This document shows, in pieces, positions 6,685 through 13,832 of a stretch of DNA of 14,077 nt. Numbering within the stretch: the first letter of the stretch is position 1; every line of letters starts with the position of its first letter. The notes under the pieces were generated by a model. The model searched no databases and was not told where the DNA came from. It was given only the letters and a program-made list of their open reading frames with translations. The position numbers were made by a program, and so were the translations under genes. Source of the DNA: Candidatus Zixiibacteriota bacterium (GTDB lineage Bacteria > Zixibacteria > MSB-5A5 > GN15 > FEB-12); contig QNAG01000047.1 of assembly GCA_003641415.1 (NCBI GenBank), positions 1 to 14,077 on the forward strand, in the 5' to 3' direction.

Positions 6685-6996
6685 TCAGTCAACTTCTATA
6701 TAAATGTTGTCATTTTCAATTTTAGTGTTGAATGTGTCTATGGGCACTATTGCCGGAGGACCCAGTACAGATCCGTCAACTACGCTAAAACGAGCGCCGT
6801 GACGAGGGCAAACAACCTGATCATTCTCAAGCTTGCCATCAGTAATTGGCGCTGAATCGTGTGAGCATTCATCAGCTACAGTGTAAAAGTGTCCCCTAAC
6901 ATTGCAGACCAGCACACGGGTGTAGTTCACCTCAAAGGATTTCATAGACCTTGGTGGTATTTCAGAGATTGTGGCAACTTTTACAAAATCCGACAT
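6685..6996 (-). CDS. Rieske-type [2Fe-2S] ferredoxin in the suf operon
   Basis: A 103-residue soluble Rieske protein of the kind annotated as 'non-heme iron oxygenase ferredoxin subunit'. The cluster ligands are Cys44-Ser-His46 (ECSHDSAPITDG) and Cys63-Pro-Arg-His66 (CPRHGARF), so all four ligands of the CxH...CPxH pattern are there. No transmembrane anchor or signal is present, and no oxygenase gene is nearby. Its place, three bases after sufD and 27 before sufS, argues that it supplies electrons to the Suf machinery and is not part of a dioxygenase. The same gene occurs within suf clusters of Actinobacteria and relatives. The fold is certain; the role is inference from context. Confidence 0.93.
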   Translation of the reverse strand: MSDFVKVATISEIPPRSMKSFEVNYTRVLVCNVRGHFYTVADECSHDSAPITDGKLENDQVVCPRHGARFSVVDGSVLGPPAIVPIDTFNTKIENDNIYIEVD

Positions 6997-6999
6997 ATC

Positions 7000-8334
7000 T
7001 CAGTTAACCTCCAACCTTTGCTGGACAATGTTCGATATCCTTTCCTGCAAATTGTTTGGAATGTGGCTCAAGGTCCCTTCGATAAAGCCGGATACAATCA
7101 TCCTGATTGCCTCTTCCCGATTGATACCTCGTGCTGTTAGAAAGAAAACCATTTCCGGATCAACCGGGCCAACTGTGGCGCCATGCGAACACTGAACATC
7201 TTCGTTGAGAATTTCCAGTTCAGGAATTGTCTCGGCACGGGTACCTTCATTGAGAAGAAGGTTACGGTTCCCCTGGTACGCTTCGCAGGCTACGGCGTTC
7301 TGATCAATTCTAATTAACCCGGTATAGGCTGAGACAGCCCGGTCGCGAAGAACAACTTTGAAATCTATATTCGAAAGCGTTTTACTTGCACGATGATGGT
7401 GCAGGGTATGGTTATCAAACTGCTGATGACCAGACCCGAACAACACGCCATAGATATTGCTCTCGGCTCCAGAACCATCAAGATAGACACCGAAATTTTC
7501 TTTTGACAATCCGCTACCGAAAACCAACGGAATGGTAAATGTACTCGCTCCCTGCTCAATACGGGTGCGGTGATTGAGATATATTCTTGTGCTGCTCGTA
7601 TGTTGTTGCAGGGGAATGTAATTACACCGACTATCTTTGGCTCCAAATATTTCTACCGCTCCATTGACATAAGCATATCCATTGTCATGTTCAACACTGC
7701 CGTCAGAATATTCATCTATCAAGGTTAGCTGGGCGTTATTATCGAGAACAATCAACAAGCGCGGGTAGTAAGTCGTCTTTGCCCCATCTCCATAGCGTAA
7801 TAAATGCACCGGATTTTCTATGGTTGTGTTGTCGGGAACGTAAACGAAAATACCGTCATGCCATAAAGCAGTGTTTAGCGCCTCAAACTTGCCTGTGTCA
7901 CTTCCGACGAGTTGTCCGAAATGCTTCTGAATCAGTTTTTCGTGGGTGTCCATAGCAACCGAAAGTGGCAATATCACTAAGCCCTGCTCGGCATCTGGCC
8001 CTGTTTGTATTTCTATATCCCTTCCACAACAGTCAATAGCCAGCCCAGCCAGATTCCCGTCATTAAACTGTTGACGAACTTCTTCGGTTGTTTTGTTACA
8101 ACCTTCACATGATTGAGCTCCAACCATTTGATTATGGTCAACCAGAAAACTTTCGGGATTGGTATATCGCCACAGAGCTAATCCTCGTTGCGGGAGAGGA
8201 GTATCGTTAAAGACTTTTCGTGCCGTCTGACGCATCTTGTGCAGCCACTGTGGACCACTGATTAAATCAAGAGCAGCTTCAGGAATATGATAAGTGCTAT
8301 TATCGGTTGGTATTTGTGTCGCTGAATTGTTCAT
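7000..8334 (-). CDS. sufD: SufD, scaffold subunit of the SufBCD complex
   Basis: A 444-residue SufB/SufD-family protein that pairs with SufB and SufC in the iron-sulfur scaffold. The N-terminus has the SufD-style helical part with RQTARKVFNDTPLPQRGLALWRYTNPE (36-61), a counterpart of the 'G.P..RxExWKYT' region. The C-terminal beta-helix core contains LIRIDQNAVACEAYQGNRNLLLN (340-362) and VQCSHGATVGPVDPE, in which His384 corresponds to E. coli SufD His360, part of the cluster assembly site at the SufB-SufD interface. An atypical cysteine-rich patch lies near the N-terminus (Cys76, Cys79, Cys102, Cys103), not a known feature of SufD. It starts one base after the sufB stop. Confidence 0.94.
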   Translation of the reverse strand: MNNSATQIPTDNSTYHIPEAALDLISGPQWLHKMRQTARKVFNDTPLPQRGLALWRYTNPESFLVDHNQMVGAQSCEGCNKTTEEVRQQFNDGNLAGLAIDCCGRDIEIQTGPDAEQGLVILPLSVAMDTHEKLIQKHFGQLVGSDTGKFEALNTALWHDGIFVYVPDNTTIENPVHLLRYGDGAKTTYYPRLLIVLDNNAQLTLIDEYSDGSVEHDNGYAYVNGAVEIFGAKDSRCNYIPLQQHTSSTRIYLNHRTRIEQGASTFTIPLVFGSGLSKENFGVYLDGSGAESNIYGVLFGSGHQQFDNHTLHHHRASKTLSNIDFKVVLRDRAVSAYTGLIRIDQNAVACEAYQGNRNLLLNEGTRAETIPELEILNEDVQCSHGATVGPVDPEMVFFLTARGINREEAIRMIVSGFIEGTLSHIPNNLQERISNIVQQRLEVN

Positions 8335-8335
8335 A

Positions 8336-9769
8336 TCAACCTACCGAGCCTTCCATTTCAAGTTCTATCAGGCGGTTGAGTTCAACCGCATACTCAAGGG
8401 GGAGTTCCTTGGTGAACGGTTCCATAAAACCATTGACGATCAGTAGCCGGGCATCATCTTCGCTCAGACCTCGGCTGGTCAGATAGAACAGTTGCTCTTC
8501 GGCTACTTTTGAAACCCGGGCTTCATGTTCAACCCGAACCTGATCGTTGTCAATCTCCATCGTTGGATAAGTATCGCTACGCGCTTCCTCGCCAATCAGC
8601 AGAGCGTCACAATCAACCGAAACTTTCACATCCTTAGCGTTTTTGTGGACCTTTATAAAACCACGATAGGAAGACCGACCATTATCTTTGGAGATAGATT
8701 TCGAAGTGATGCGCGAAGAAGTATTCGATGCTGCATGTATCATCTTACCACCAGTGTCCTGGTGCTGGTCGACTCCAGCAAATGCCACTGTTAGCATTTC
8801 TCCTTTAGCGCCTTCACCAAGCAATTGAATGCAAGGGTACTTCATAGTGAGTTGTGAGCCTATGTTACCATCAACCCACTCCACCGTAGCATTCTTGAAG
8901 GCTGAGGCACGCTTGGTGACAAGGTTGTAGATATTGCGCGACCAGTTCTGAATCGTCGTGTAGCGAATATAGGAATCCTCAAGCGCGATTATCTCTACAA
9001 CTGCAGCGTGTAACGAGTCAGTAGAGTAGATTGGTGCAGTACAACCCTCAATATAATGTATACGTGAACCCTTGTCGGCGATAATGAGGGAACGCTCAAA
9101 TTGCCCCATGTTCTCGGCGTTGATCCGGAAATATGCTTGCAGGGGAGTCGTAATATCGAGTCCAGGGGGCACATAAATAAACGAGCCACCTGACCAAACC
9201 GAAGAGTTGAGTGCGGCAAACTTATTGTCGGTAGCGGGAATTACCGTACCGAAATACTTTTTCACGATATCAGGATATTCTCTCAAAGCGCTATCCATAT
9301 CGAGGAATATCACCCCCTGTTTCTTGAGGTCGTTACGCATAGAGTGATATACAACTTCCGATTCATACTGAGCCGATACACCACCGAGAAACTTTTTCTC
9401 AGCTTCCGGAATCCCAAGTTTATCGAAAGTCTTCTTGATATAATCAGGGACATCATCCCAACTGTGCTGTTGTTCTTCAATCGGTTTCATGAAGTAGTAT
9501 ATATTATCAAAATCAATTTCCTCTAAAAGCTTCGGATTGCCCCAACCCGGAATCGGTTTACTAAAGAAAATATCAAGCGCTTCATGTCGCCGCTGACGCA
9601 TCCAATCCGGTTCCTTTTTCATCTGAGAAATCATCTCCACAACTTCGTGGTTGATACCCTTTGCGCCTTTGTGGAAATAGTCAACCGGATCGTGAAATCC
9701 ATACCGAACAGCGTAGTCATCGCCTAAGCTAGCTAAGTCTTTGTTTTTCTTACGGTTCGTTTCAGCCAT
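8336..9769 (-). CDS. sufB: SufB, Fe-S scaffold protein
   Basis: The core scaffold of the SUF pathway, on which clusters are built. It is 477 residues from the ATG at 9769. An in-frame GTG lies two codons upstream (9775), but the GAGG ribosome site is only one base from that GTG and seven from the ATG, so the ATG is preferred. Family signatures: YVPPGLDITTPLQAYFRIN, SRIHYIEGCTAPIYSTDSLH, EWVDGNIGSQLTMKYPC, AFAGVDQHQDTGGKMIHAASNTSS, SKSISKDNGRSSYRG. Cys387 (VDCDALLIGEEARSDTYP) corresponds to the essential E. coli Cys405, and RVEHEA follows with the conserved histidine. No intein interrupts it, although SufB inteins are common in some phyla. Its start overlaps the sufC stop region (GTGATAATG), which suggests translational coupling. 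Confidence 0.96.
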   Translation of the reverse strand: MAETNRKKNKDLASLGDDYAVRYGFHDPVDYFHKGAKGINHEVVEMISQMKKEPDWMRQRRHEALDIFFSKPIPGWGNPKLLEEIDFDNIYYFMKPIEEQQHSWDDVPDYIKKTFDKLGIPEAEKKFLGGVSAQYESEVVYHSMRNDLKKQGVIFLDMDSALREYPDIVKKYFGTVIPATDNKFAALNSSVWSGGSFIYVPPGLDITTPLQAYFRINAENMGQFERSLIIADKGSRIHYIEGCTAPIYSTDSLHAAVVEIIALEDSYIRYTTIQNWSRNIYNLVTKRASAFKNATVEWVDGNIGSQLTMKYPCIQLLGEGAKGEMLTVAFAGVDQHQDTGGKMIHAASNTSSRITSKSISKDNGRSSYRGFIKVHKNAKDVKVSVDCDALLIGEEARSDTYPTMEIDNDQVRVEHEARVSKVAEEQLFYLTSRGLSEDDARLLIVNGFMEPFTKELPLEYAVELNRLIELEMEGSVG

Positions 9770-9771
9770 TA

Positions 9772-10536
9772 TCACACCTCAGCCTCTTGTCCGACCTTTT
9801 TTTCGATCCATTCATACCCCCGGTCTTCCAGCTTGAGAGCCAGCTCCGGGCCACCGGATGTGACAAATTGTCCCTTATACATGACATGAACGTACTGCGG
9901 TTTTACGTAGTTTAGCAGTCGCTGGTAGTGGGTCACCATCAAAACACCATTTTCGTCGTTATGGTAACGGTTAATGCCTTCAGCAACCTGTTTGAGAGCA
10001 TCGATATCTAGGCCGGAATCGGTTTCATCCAGTAGTGCGATCCTAGGTTTTAACATCGACATCTGTAAAATCTCAATGCGTTTTTTCTCCCCACCAGAGA
10101 AACCGTCGTTAAGATAGCGGGTGGCAAATGACCGGTCGACGTGCAGCTCTTTCATCTGGGCTGTGAAGAGTTTGCGAAAGTCAGTCATATCGGCATCCTT
10201 TCCGCGGTGTGACTGCAACGCGGCTCGCATGAAATTAGCTACCGTTACTCCCGGTATAGCTAATGGATACTGGAAAGCAAGAAACAACCCTGCCCGTGAA
10301 CGTTCATCAGCAGACATATTTATCAGATTCCTACCGTCGAGAAAAGCTTCACCCTGGGTGATCTTGTAAGCAGGGTGTCCCATCAGAGCATTGGACAAAG
10401 AAGACTTGCCGGAGCCATTGGGACCCATAATGGCATGGACCTCACCCTTGTTTATCTTCAGCGACACGCCGTGGACAACTTTCTTGCCCTCTACCTCGAC
10501 ATGGATATTCTTAAATTCAAAAAGTGGTTCTGACAT
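9772..10536 (-). CDS. sufC: SufC, ABC-type ATPase of the SufBCD complex
   Basis: A 254-residue soluble ABC ATPase that drives conformational change of the SufB-SufD scaffold. Motifs in order: Walker A GPNGSGKS (38-45), Q-loop Gln89 in FLAFQYPLAIPGV, signature FSGGEKKR (146-153), Walker B ALLDETDSGLD (167-177) with catalytic Glu171, and the switch His203 (VTHYQR). The sequence around SGGEKKRIEILQM and the conserved DETDSGLDIDAL are diagnostic for SufC among ABC proteins. It has no membrane segments. The ATG is preceded by AAGGA about eight bases upstream. It lies 27 nt after the Rrf2 regulator gene and ends overlapping the sufB initiation region, consistent with cotranscription. Confidence 0.97.
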   Translation of the reverse strand: MSEPLFEFKNIHVEVEGKKVVHGVSLKINKGEVHAIMGPNGSGKSSLSNALMGHPAYKITQGEAFLDGRNLINMSADERSRAGLFLAFQYPLAIPGVTVANFMRAALQSHRGKDADMTDFRKLFTAQMKELHVDRSFATRYLNDGFSGGEKKRIEILQMSMLKPRIALLDETDSGLDIDALKQVAEGINRYHNDENGVLMVTHYQRLLNYVKPQYVHVMYKGQFVTSGGPELALKLEDRGYEWIEKKVGQEAEV

Positions 10537-10563
10537 TACCAGTTTTTCCTTAAAGTCATTGTT

Positions 10564-11082
10564 CTATTGATTGTCATCTATTGTTAGAGTTTTGTTTGAT
10601 GAAGGAAGTTTAATTCCAGCAATAAGCGATTCGGTAAAAATTGGAGATGATGAAGAACATGAACTGGAATTACTATTAATAAGGCTCTCCAGCGTTGTTT
10701 TCTTTAGTGCGCTCTCAATCAACACCGCCAGATTATTCAGAACATCATACACAGAACAAGAGTCAATATGAACGCATTCTTCACGCTGCCCCGTGAATTT
10801 GGTGCAATGATCAGGGGGCAGAAATGGACCATCTAAGGCAGTAAGGATATCTAACAGGGTAATGTCCTTTAGCTTACGACTAACACCAAACCCTCCACCT
10901 CGACCACGCACTGCAGTGACAAGTCCGGCTTTTCGTAAAACAGATAGCAACTTGGAGACATACGGCACTGACAAACCTTCCAACTCGGCTATTTCAGGAA
11001 TGGAAAGCTGTCCACCAGGTTCTTTGTTAGCCAAGGTAATCATACACCTGAGACCGTATCTTTCAAGCGATGTTATTCTCAT
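10564..11082 (-). CDS. Rrf2-family transcriptional regulator, likely of the suf operon
   Basis: A 172-residue winged-helix regulator, first gene of the suf operon. The Rrf2 domain runs MRITSLERYGLRCMITLANKE (1-21), helix-turn-helix SIPEIAELEGLSVPYVSKLLSVLRKAGLV (27-55) and wing VRGRGGGFGVSRK (58-70). Three cysteines, Cys93, Cys103 and Cys109, sit in the usual sensory loop with spacing C-x9-C-x5-C, unlike IscR (C-x5-C-x5-C). They suggest that it binds an iron-sulfur cluster and so measures cluster status. The C-terminal tail (about 133-172) is long and serine-rich, with a run S-S-S-C-S-S-S-S-P (139-147) and no known function. A palindrome within its own promoter points to autoregulation. It is probably a repressor when loaded with cluster; this is inferred by analogy with IscR. 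Confidence 0.92.
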   Translation of the reverse strand: MRITSLERYGLRCMITLANKEPGGQLSIPEIAELEGLSVPYVSKLLSVLRKAGLVTAVRGRGGGFGVSRKLKDITLLDILTALDGPFLPPDHCTKFTGQREECVHIDSCSVYDVLNNLAVLIESALKKTTLESLINSNSSSCSSSSPIFTESLIAGIKLPSSNKTLTIDDNQ

Positions 11083-11132
11083 CTGTCCAATCCTCTATTT
11101 CAACCGCACCAAATAAACAGCGTGGGACAGCT

Positions 11133-11161
11133 ACTATACAAAAAGAGTACTCTTTTGTAAA
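11133..11161 (-). promoter_or_regulatory. Sigma-70-type promoter of the rrf2-suf operon
   Basis: Read on the minus strand: -35 TTTACA (11161-11156), a 17-bp spacer (11155-11139) and -10 TATAGT (11138-11133). Each hexamer differs from consensus at one base and the spacer is optimal. Transcription would start near 11126, giving a leader of about 44 nt to the rrf2 ATG, with GAGGA as ribosome site. Confidence 0.75.
11141..11156. promoter_or_regulatory. Perfect 16-bp palindrome in the suf promoter spacer (candidate Rrf2 operator)
   Basis: AAAAGAGTACTCTTTT is a perfect dyad. With one extra A on the left it extends to TACAAAA...TTTTGTA. It fills the spacer between the -35 and -10 boxes of the suf promoter and touches the -35. 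A dimeric Rrf2 protein bound here would block RNA polymerase. The symmetry and placement are seen; the identity of the binder is inferred from the regulator gene directly downstream. Confidence 0.7.
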
Positions 11162-11162
11162 G

Positions 11163-11369
11163 TTATTTAGTACAACTCGGGAAAAAAGATTTTGTTCCCT
11201 AATGCTGGATATTTATTATCTTGGTGGTATGCCTTTACCAAAAATGGCTTGTATGGGGAATACTTATTTGTAGGGCAAGGGATTATCTCACAACGGTAGT
11301 GTCGCAACTATTTTTTTCTATGTAGGGTGCGGTCTCTTGTCGCACCAAGCAAACAATTGACACAAAGCC
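11163..11369. repeat. Intergenic stretch with three inverted repeats, no gene
   Basis: Between the suf promoter and the end of the nuclease gene I see no credible ORF, but three dyads. The first is 11179-11199 (GGGAA-A-AAA / TTT-G-TTCCC, one mismatch, 3-nt loop). The second is TTGGT 11221-11225 / ACCAA 11237-11241. The third is GGTGCG 11326-11331 / CGCACC 11341-11346 with a 9-nt loop. TGTAGGG occurs twice (11269-11275, 11321-11327) and GTCGCA twice (11301-11306, 11339-11344). The 11321-11346 unit looks like a dispersed intergenic palindromic repeat. None has a proper T-tract in the direction of the nuclease gene. Confidence 0.5.
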
Positions 11370-12599
11370 TTAAGCGTCTGAGCCTTTCGGCTTAGCAAGT
11401 CGTGGCGTGACTCTGAGGGTCTCTTTTTCTATAACAAACGGCTGGAGTTTCTTTAATGATTCATCATCGAGTCGCCTTTTACTATAGACATCCTTCATCA
11501 GGGCACGTCCGTCGAGTTTGAAGTACTCCTCAAGTCCAAGTTGCCGAGCTTGGAAAGAGAGGTCGGCAAATGCTTGGGGATCTGCTGTTTTAACGACGAA
11601 CTTCTCTTCATGCGAATGTTTGACCGTCACATATCCGCCTTCTCCCTCTACGCGATTGACTCCCAGTTCGGTTGCCAGCCGTCCGAGATCGCCCTTGAGA
11701 GCATCGATTTCAGCTTCAAGTTGCTTCATTTGCTGGTGCTTGTCCAGCAACTCAGTGACTTTGTCAAAAGCCTGCTGTTTGGGTGACACGGAGGGTTCTT
11801 CTTCATCTTCACGATTAAGCATCAATCTGTGCCGTCTGGCCGGACACAGCTCTTCGTATTCACAGTAGTCGCACAGGCCACTTTCTCGGGTGGGGAAATC
11901 ACCAAGCCGCTCAGCCTGAATTGTTTCGATAACTGTCAACCGGAGGTCCTCTTTCAGTTGATCAACCCGGTCAGGTGTTAGTTTATCAGTCACAATCTCA
12001 TCCATCCGCAGGTAATACTGGGACAGCTCTATGTTAGTCAACTGTGGGAAATTGGCTTGAACCGCAAGTTGATAAAGCCCCATCTGGTAATAAAAATCTG
12101 GATCTGACGTTTGGCTCATGCGTCGACCGGTTTTGTAATCGCATATCTCAACTGTACCGTCATCTTTTTTCAACAACCTGTCAATCCGCCCTGAAAAAAC
12201 GAAGTTTGTACCTGAAAGAGTAAAACTTAGCTTTCTTTCCACGTCAAGCAAAGTGCCCTGGTCGAATGGATAGTATCGGCCGTGGTATGTGGTCAGCATC
12301 TTGCGGCCATTGCGAATATAATCATCCACGCCAAGATAGTCTGATCCAACCGTAATTTTGTCCCGGTCGATCCCGGCCCAGAGCGATTCGTACAGACTCA
12401 GAGTATCCTCCAACGATACTGATACTCCATCAGCGCCGCGCTTGTAAAGCTGTTTGAGAACATCGTGAATAATGTTGCCCAGACGAAGATCGGCTGTTTC
12501 GGCCTTTGGCGCTCGTACTTTATCTATATAGCGAAATCTGAATTTCTGTGGGCAGTTGCGAAACGTTTTGAGAGAACTGAAACTAAAGCTCTTTAGCAT
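11370..12599 (-). CDS. PD-(D/E)XK nuclease (RecB/AddB/Cas4-type) with Fe-S cysteines and coiled-coil C-terminal extension
   Basis: A 409-residue protein of the PDDEXK_1 group, related to the nuclease domains of AddB, RecB and Cas4. Order of motifs: FSFSSLKTFRNCPQKFRFRYID (5-26) with Cys16, GNIIHDVL with His45, GRIDRL with Asp140, EICDYKTG with Asp154 and Lys156, and QMGLYQLA with Gln172 and Tyr176. Then comes C-x2-C-x5-C (Cys243, Cys246, Cys252). The four cysteines match the iron-sulfur 'staple' of AddB and Cas4, so the nuclease should be active and cluster-bearing. Residues about 275-315 form a coiled coil (QQMKQLEAEIDALKGDLGRLATEL), and about 318-409 an unassigned domain (GGYVTVKHSHEEKFVV...). 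No helicase gene is visible beside it. The ATG at 12599 has GGGAG seven bases upstream. The biological substrate is unknown; DNA repair or processing is likely. Confidence 0.88.
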   Translation of the reverse strand: MLKSFSFSSLKTFRNCPQKFRFRYIDKVRAPKAETADLRLGNIIHDVLKQLYKRGADGVSVSLEDTLSLYESLWAGIDRDKITVGSDYLGVDDYIRNGRKMLTTYHGRYYPFDQGTLLDVERKLSFTLSGTNFVFSGRIDRLLKKDDGTVEICDYKTGRRMSQTSDPDFYYQMGLYQLAVQANFPQLTNIELSQYYLRMDEIVTDKLTPDRVDQLKEDLRLTVIETIQAERLGDFPTRESGLCDYCEYEELCPARRHRLMLNREDEEEPSVSPKQQAFDKVTELLDKHQQMKQLEAEIDALKGDLGRLATELGVNRVEGEGGYVTVKHSHEEKFVVKTADPQAFADLSFQARQLGLEEYFKLDGRALMKDVYSKRRLDDESLKKLQPFVIEKETLRVTPRLAKPKGSDA

Positions 12600-12651
12600 C
12601 TTCTCACTCCCTGAGTTAAGAATCGTTGCGCAGACATAGTGTTATCACACG

Positions 12652-13704
12652 CTATATTAGTGACAGTGTCTGACTGTTAGTTTTAGAGCGGTAGCGGCGT
12701 GGACCTGTGAATCTCTCCAACAGACCGGAGAGAAAACCAATACCGAACCCGAAATGAATAACGGGGAAAATAAGCGGCCCGTACAAAAGACATCCGAGAT
12801 GCTTATCCTTGGCAGCAAGTCCGGCGGAGAACAACACAACGATCAACAAGTAAAGCGCCACCAAAGATTTGAAGACATCAAAAGCGGGGGTGTACAGAAA
12901 TGAAAGCAGCGCCATAAGGGCCAGACCAGCAACGCCTGCCCCGGCGAGCCATTGAACCGGTGCCATCAGGTTATGTTTGCGCACAAAGCGAAACCGACCC
13001 AGTCCATAGCGGAACATTTGTCGCCACAAGCCTTGCAGACTCGATCGAGGGAAAAAGAATACAGTTAGTTTCTGTGATAGATATGACTTAAGGGCTGCTT
13101 GTCGCACCCTGAAGTTGAAATCGATGTCCTCGCAAGCGTCGAACTGCTCATCAAAGTACCCGATTTTTTCAAAAGTCTCCCGAGTCCACATGCTGCCGTA
13201 AAAGGCAGGGTCGACTTCGCCTTCGAAGTCGGAATATTTCTGAACTGGACTTGTACCAAAAAATGAGGTCCGGCATAAAGCCACTGACAATTCAAACTCG
13301 TTAATGCCGGGAGGTGTTAAGGGTTGTTGACGACAGAGGCAAGCAGCCTGAGTAGATTGGAAAAGATTAACTATATCACGCAGGAGAGTCTTGCTGGGAA
13401 TATGTACGTGTCCATCAATCACGACAACGTACGGTGCGGTGCTGTTTTTGACTCCGGCGTTACGTCCCGATGAAGGTTTGCTGGTCGGGTTCTCCAGCAG
13501 TTTAAGAGATCCAAATCTTTTTTTATAGGACTCGACAATCTCGCGGGTCCTGTCTGTCGAGCCTCCATCAGCAACCACGATTTCCAATCGATCCATTGGG
13601 AAATCCTGTTGATATAACTGCTCTAAGGTTTGCCCTATATGTTTCTCTTCGTTGAGAACCGGCATTATCACAGCCAGGTCAAACCTGGATTTCTGAGATA
13701 TCAT
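12652..13704 (-). CDS. Family 2 glycosyltransferase with C-terminal membrane helices (ExoA-like)
   Basis: A 350-residue membrane-associated sugar transferase. The GT-A domain starts with FDLAVIMPVLNEEKHIG and VVADGGSTDRT (nucleotide binding, Asp46). It has VVVIDGHVHIP at about residues 93-103, in which Asp-Gly-His stands where DxD-type motifs lie, as in succinoglycan ExoA-like proteins. The acceptor/catalytic region is CEDIDFNFRVR (about 191-201). Near the end are three hydrophobic segments (about 250-270, 279-297, 303-326), placing the enzyme at the inner membrane. The start is taken at the ATG 13704. The GTG six bases upstream is only three bases from AGAGG, whereas the ATG is nine away. 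Following a second glycosyltransferase, it probably builds an exopolysaccharide or envelope glycan; the sugar and acceptor are unknown. Confidence 0.9.
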   Translation of the reverse strand: MISQKSRFDLAVIMPVLNEEKHIGQTLEQLYQQDFPMDRLEIVVADGGSTDRTREIVESYKKRFGSLKLLENPTSKPSSGRNAGVKNSTAPYVVVIDGHVHIPSKTLLRDIVNLFQSTQAACLCRQQPLTPPGINEFELSVALCRTSFFGTSPVQKYSDFEGEVDPAFYGSMWTRETFEKIGYFDEQFDACEDIDFNFRVRQAALKSYLSQKLTVFFFPRSSLQGLWRQMFRYGLGRFRFVRKHNLMAPVQWLAGAGVAGLALMALLSFLYTPAFDVFKSLVALYLLIVVLFSAGLAAKDKHLGCLLYGPLIFPVIHFGFGIGFLSGLLERFTGPRRYRSKTNSQTLSLI

Positions 13705-13832
13705 TGTCACTATCCTCTGGCTTCAGGTCAATCCGAAAGCTTTTGTTAAAAAAGTCAGATGGTTGCCAGACAATCAACAATAACTAATTATTTTGATCAG
13801 GTTCAATCGCTAGTTTTTCGGAGTCAGTAACA
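13705..13832. other. Intergenic gap between the two glycosyltransferase genes
   Basis: About 128 nt, AT-rich. It contains the GT2 ribosome site (AGAGG in reverse complement, near 13714-13718) and no other ORF of note. In another frame the GT4 reading could continue into it (see the frameshift remark), to a TAG near 13785. No clear promoter or terminator is visible. Confidence 0.3.

Noticed and set aside
11301..11320. Intrinsic terminator before the T7 run at about 11310-11316
   Set aside because: The stem (TAGT/ACTA) has only four base pairs, and no plus-strand gene lies upstream to be terminated.
11518..11868. 116-codon plus-strand frame within the nuclease gene
   Set aside because: Very serine-rich antisense shadow of the coiled-coil region; the minus-strand frame holds all the conserved motifs.
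11370..12599. CRISPR-associated Cas4
   Set aside because: The core motifs agree, but there are no repeats or cas genes in the window, and the protein is about twice the length of Cas4 with an extra C-terminal module.
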